Positions 6,275 through 8,704 of a stretch of 8,704 nucleotides of DNA are shown piece after piece. The stretch spans positions 1-8,704 of the forward strand of contig JAGWSE010000202.1 in assembly GCA_028869395.1 (NCBI GenBank). Reading direction: 5' to 3'. A program made the position numbers and the translations under genes. Numbering within the stretch: the first letter of the stretch is position 1; every line of letters starts with the position of its first letter. This stretch comes from Alphaproteobacteria bacterium (GTDB lineage: Bacteria; Pseudomonadota; Alphaproteobacteria; Caulobacterales; Caulobacteraceae). The notes under the pieces are model-generated. The model was not told where the DNA came from, did not search any database, and was given only the letters and a program-made list of their open reading frames with translations.

Positions 6275-7483
6275 TCAGTTGCGATCGGCGAAGGGCGCCT
6301 CGAGGCTGGCCTGCGGCTCGGTGAACCAGGCCGCGCCTGTCTCGGTCACGTGGAAGTGGTCTTCCAGCCTGACGCCGAACCGGTCCGGCACGACGATCAT
6401 CGGTTCGTCGGAGAAGCACATGCCGGGCTGCAGCGGCGTGCGGTCGCCGCGGACGAGATAGGGCGCCTCATGGATGGAAAGCCCGATGCCGTGGCCGGTT
6501 CGGTGCGGAAGGCCGGGCAGCTCATAGTCCGGCCCGAAGCCCTCCGCCTCGAGCACAGTGCGCGCGGCCGCATCGACGGCTTCGCAGGGCACGCCTGGTC
6601 TCACCGCCGCGAAGGCGGCCGCCTGGGCGCGCTTCTCCACCTCCCATACGCGGCGTAGCTCGGGCGAGGGGTCGCCGAAGACATAGGTCCGGGTGATGTC
6701 GGAGTTGTAGCCCTGCACGCGGCAGCCGGTGTCGATCAGAACGACGTCGCCCTCGGCCAGCCGCTGCTGGCCGGGGAGGCCGTGCGGAAAGGCGGAGGCG
6801 CGACCGAACTGCACCGCGCAGAACGACGAGCCGTCGTCGGCGCCCAGCGCCCGGTGCGCCTGATCGATGAATCGGCGGACCTCGGTGGTGGTGATCCCTT
6901 CGCGCAGGATGCGCGCGGCGCGGCGATGCGCCTCCAGGGTCATGGCCTTGGCCTGGCTCATCAGGGCGAGCTCGGCCGGCGACTTGATCATGCGGCAGCC
7001 GTCGACCACTTCGGCGGCGTTGGTCGTGGCGAGCTCTGGTGCGGCTTCGCGCAGGCCGTCGAAAGCGGCGAAGGGCAGGGCGGGGTCGATGGCCAGCGCC
7101 CGTACGTTCATTGAGGCCAGCACCGCGGCGCAGAGCTCGTAGGGGTTTTCGTGCTCCTCCCAGAGCGCGATCTCGGCCTCGACCCCGATCGAGGCCGCGA
7201 GCGAGCCGAGCTCGAAGCGGGGGCAGATCATCACGGGCTCGCCGCTGCGCGGAAGGACCATGCCGACCAGCCGCTCGCTCGCATTCCAGGCGACGCCCGT
7301 GAAATAGCGCAGCGAGGCGCCGGCGCAGACGATCAGGGCCTCGGCGCCCAGGCCGCTCATCAGCCCCTGCGCCTTCGCGAGCCGAGCCTCGCGCTCCGTC
7401 CGCGATATCGGCGGCGCGGGACTTGGCCAGGGCTTGAGCGCCGAGAGCTCCGTCTCCGCCGTCGATCCGCCGATCCCGCGCAT
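6275..7483 (-). CDS. M24-family metallopeptidase (Xaa-Pro aminopeptidase/prolidase-like)
   Basis: The product has 402 residues, with an N-terminal creatinase-type domain (about 30-165) and a C-terminal pita-bread peptidase domain. All five expected metal ligands are visible: Asp251 (IDTG), Asp262 (SDITRT), His331 (GHGIGLSIHE), Glu360 (SDEP) and Glu374 (RLED). His234 (FPHG) and His338 match the other conserved histidines. It should therefore be a dinuclear-metal hydrolase, most likely cleaving Xaa-Pro peptides, although creatinase and ectoine hydrolase share the fold. No signal peptide is apparent, so it is probably cytoplasmic. The ATG at 7483 has GAGAGGAG 7 nt upstream. The first 28 residues are Pro/Ser-rich and not conserved-looking. 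It precedes the esterase on the same strand and is divergent from the aminotransferase-like gene with only 43 bp between start codons. Confidence 0.92.
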   Translation of the reverse strand: MRGIGGSTAETELSALKPWPSPAPPISRTEREARLAKAQGLMSGLGAEALIVCAGASLRYFTGVAWNASERLVGMVLPRSGEPVMICPRFELGSLAASIGVEAEIALWEEHENPYELCAAVLASMNVRALAIDPALPFAAFDGLREAAPELATTNAAEVVDGCRMIKSPAELALMSQAKAMTLEAHRRAARILREGITTTEVRRFIDQAHRALGADDGSSFCAVQFGRASAFPHGLPGQQRLAEGDVVLIDTGCRVQGYNSDITRTYVFGDPSPELRRVWEVEKRAQAAAFAAVRPGVPCEAVDAAARTVLEAEGFGPDYELPGLPHRTGHGIGLSIHEAPYLVRGDRTPLQPGMCFSDEPMIVVPDRFGVRLEDHFHVTETGAAWFTEPQASLEAPFADRN

Positions 7484-7526
7484 GGGCCGTCTCCTCTCAC
7501 CGCCGAGAGGAAGCTATAGAACGCCC
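7484..7526. promoter_or_regulatory. 43-bp divergent gap with palindromic ribosome binding sites
   Basis: TCCTCTC (7492-7498) and GAGAGGA (7505-7511) form a perfect 7-bp inverted repeat around ACCGCC. The left arm, read on the minus strand, is the core of the Shine-Dalgarno sequence of the M24 gene (7-nt spacer to ATG 7483). The right arm is the only Shine-Dalgarno-like sequence of the plus-strand gene, but 14-15 nt from ATG 7527, which is long. Next to it, the self-complementary CTATAG (7514-7519) gives a -10-like TATAGA on the plus strand (7515-7520) and TATAGC on the minus strand (7518-7513). Neither direction has a good -35. Confidence 0.5.
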
Positions 7527-8450
7527 ATGCCCGGAAGCCAGGACTTCGCCGCCGACCCGCGCAACGCGGACCTGCTGATCTACGTGAACGGCGCGCTGGT
7601 CCCGCGCGATGCGGCGAAGGTCTCGGTGTTCGACGCCGGCTTCGTGCTGGGCGACGGCGTCTGGGAGGGGATCCGGCTGCACAAGGGCGGCCTGCTGTTC
7701 CTGAACGCGCACCTCGACCGGCTCTGGTGGGGGCTGGACACCATCGCTCTGGACATCGGCCTGAGCCGGCAAGACCTCACGGCGGAAATCCGGCGCCTGC
7801 TCGCCGCCAACCGTATGGAGCACGGCGCGCACCTGCGGCTGATGGTGACCCGCGGCGAGAAGGCGGCGGTGAATCAGGACCCGCGAAACTGGCTGGGCCG
7901 GCCGACCATCGTCATCACCGCGGAGTACAAGGAGCCGTCGCCGCAGATCGCCACGCGCGGTCTTTCGCTCGTGACCTCGAAGGTCCGTTGCACGCCGCGG
8001 GAGATGTTCGACATGCGGTTGAACTCGCACAGCCGCCTGATGCTGATCACCGCCCTGATCGACGTGGTCGACAAGGGCGCGGACGAGGCCCTGATGCTCG
8101 ATCCGGACGGCCACGTCTCGAGCTGCAACGCCACCAATCTCTTCTGGGTCCGGAAGGGCGAGGTGCGCACCTCAAGGGGCGCCTACTGCTTCAACGGCGT
8201 GACCCGGGCCAACGTGATCGACCTCTGCCGCGACCACGGGATCCCGATCCGCCCGGGCGATTTCCCGATCGAGGACGTGCGCGCCGCGGACGAGGCGTTC
8301 GTCACCGGCACCTTCGGCGGGCTGACCCCGGTGCGCGAAGTGGACGGTCGCCTGCTGCCGGAGGCTCTGCCCGGGCCGACGACCCGCCGCCTCAAGGCGC
8401 TCTACGAGGCGTTGAAGGACGCCGACGCCGCCAGGGCGGCCCGATCGTGA
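7527..8450 (+). CDS. class IV aminotransferase-fold protein lacking the catalytic lysine (predicted pseudoenzyme)
   Basis: The 307-residue protein has the length and layout of fold-type IV PLP enzymes (branched-chain and D-amino acid aminotransferases, ADC lyase). Family features are IYVNGALVPR (18-27), VFDAGFVLGDGVWEG (34-48), HLDRL with the phosphate-binding Arg65, NGVTRANV (223-230) and TGTFGGLTPV (260-269). Two hallmark residues are missing. In the ungapped alignment DMRLNSHSRL against the usual DPKIKSHNYL, the Schiff-base lysine is Asn166 (codon AAC at 8022-8024). In VSSCNATNLF against VAETNATNIF, the glutamate contacting the pyridine nitrogen is Ser199. I infer that it cannot transaminate in the normal way; it may bind PLP phosphate or another ligand, or do other chemistry. 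Automatic annotation would probably call it a branched-chain aminotransferase. The ATG at 7527 is chosen from the family N-terminus. Its stop overlaps the start of the sulfotransferase-like gene. Confidence 0.85.
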   Translation: MPGSQDFAADPRNADLLIYVNGALVPRDAAKVSVFDAGFVLGDGVWEGIRLHKGGLLFLNAHLDRLWWGLDTIALDIGLSRQDLTAEIRRLLAANRMEHGAHLRLMVTRGEKAAVNQDPRNWLGRPTIVITAEYKEPSPQIATRGLSLVTSKVRCTPREMFDMRLNSHSRLMLITALIDVVDKGADEALMLDPDGHVSSCNATNLFWVRKGEVRTSRGAYCFNGVTRANVIDLCRDHGIPIRPGDFPIEDVRAADEAFVTGTFGGLTPVREVDGRLLPEALPGPTTRRLKALYEALKDADAARAARS

Positions 8451-8704
8451 CCGCGCGCATCGCCATGTGGTCCGGGCCGCGGAACATCTCCACGGCACTG
8501 CTGCGCTCCTGGGGCAACCGGCCCGACACCTTCGTCTGCGACGAGCCGCTCTACGCCCACTACCTCCTCAAGACCGGCGTCCCCCACCCCGGCGCCGACG
8601 AGGTCATCCGCAGCCAGGTGAACGACTGGCGCAAGGTCGTCGCCTGGCTGACCGAGTACGTCCCGGACGGCAAGACGGTCTTCTACCAGAAGCACATGAC
8701 GCAC
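8447..8704 (+). CDS. sulfotransferase-like P-loop protein, N-terminal fragment (3' end outside window)
   Basis: Eighty-six residues are present and the frame runs off the window. The GTG start overlaps the preceding stop as GTGA, so translation is almost certainly coupled. MWSGPRNISTALLRSW (7-22) has the position and shape of the PAPS 5'-phosphosulfate-binding loop of sulfotransferases (SGPRN/S-x-S-T/x-L-L), and DEPLYAHYL (32-40) and QKHMTH (81-86) match a bacterial sulfotransferase-family group annotated only by fold. Basic residues typical of the PAPS site further downstream cannot be checked. The natural acceptor is unknown, and whether it transfers sulfate at all is not established. Its coupling to the lysine-less aminotransferase-like protein suggests that the two act together. 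Confidence 0.8.
   Translation, partial: MTARIAMWSGPRNISTALLRSWGNRPDTFVCDEPLYAHYLLKTGVPHPGADEVIRSQVNDWRKVVAWLTEYVPDGKTVFYQKHMTH

Noticed and set aside
4197..6461. Very long plus-strand open frame (754 codons) running across the MATE end and antisense to the esterase
   Set aside because: It is a high-GC shadow frame: its product is rich in Arg, Gly, Ala and His without family motifs, and both real genes it crosses have complete catalytic or family motifs and ribosome binding sites.
7434..7526. Earlier starts for the aminotransferase-like gene (TTG at 7434, ATG at 7482)
   Set aside because: No ribosome binding site precedes either, both overlap the M24 gene start, and the added residues do not look like the family N-terminus, which begins near the ATG at 7527. 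The 7527 start has only a distant Shine-Dalgarno sequence, so some doubt remains.
1..8704. Mobile element, phage, CRISPR or toxin-antitoxin content
   Set aside because: No transposase, integrase, regularly spaced repeat, tRNA or small paired genes were seen; the genes are closely packed and similar in composition.

Overview
The window looks like chromosomal DNA of a high-GC alphaproteobacterium. The gene style (RmlB/D/A cluster, MATE exporter, EstB-like esterase, M24 peptidase, class IV aminotransferase-like protein with a sulfotransferase-like partner) would fit Caulobacteraceae such as Phenylobacterium or Caulobacter, but that placement is an inference from protein style and base composition. 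No rRNA, tRNA, CRISPR array, transposase or phage gene is visible, and gene density is very high.

Layout. (1) Bases 1-312, plus strand: the C-terminal end of an APC-type amino acid permease whose start lies outside the window. (2) Bases 335-3176, minus strand: a tightly overlapping operon transcribed rmlB -> rmlD -> rmlA, for three of the four steps from glucose-1-phosphate to dTDP-L-rhamnose; rmlC is not in the window. (3) Bases 3177-3414: a 238-bp divergent intergenic region with the only clearly AT-rich, promoter-like stretch here. (4) Bases 3415-4974, plus: a MATE-family exporter. (5) Bases 4971-6200 and 6275-7483, minus: an M24 (Xaa-Pro peptidase-like) gene followed 74 bp downstream by a class C beta-lactamase-like esterase. 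The esterase and the MATE gene converge and share the tetranucleotide CTAG as both stop codons. (6) Bases 7527 to the window end, plus: a class IV aminotransferase-fold protein and, overlapping it by 4 bp (GTGA), a P-loop sulfotransferase-like protein cut by the window edge.

The most interesting part is region 6. The aminotransferase-like protein keeps the fold and much of the PLP phosphate cup, but it appears to have lost both residues that define PLP catalysis in fold type IV: the Schiff-base lysine position is Asn166 and the glutamate contacting the pyridine nitrogen is Ser199. With its translationally coupled sulfotransferase-like partner it forms a two-gene module that I cannot assign to a known pathway. 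From memory, eukaryotic proteins exist in which the same two domains are fused. The 43-bp gap between this module and the divergent M24 gene is also odd: the two Shine-Dalgarno sequences are the arms of one inverted repeat, next to a self-complementary CTATAG.

The rml operon presumably supplies a nucleotide sugar for envelope polysaccharide. The other genes look like independent housekeeping or accessory functions and do not form one evident pathway with it.
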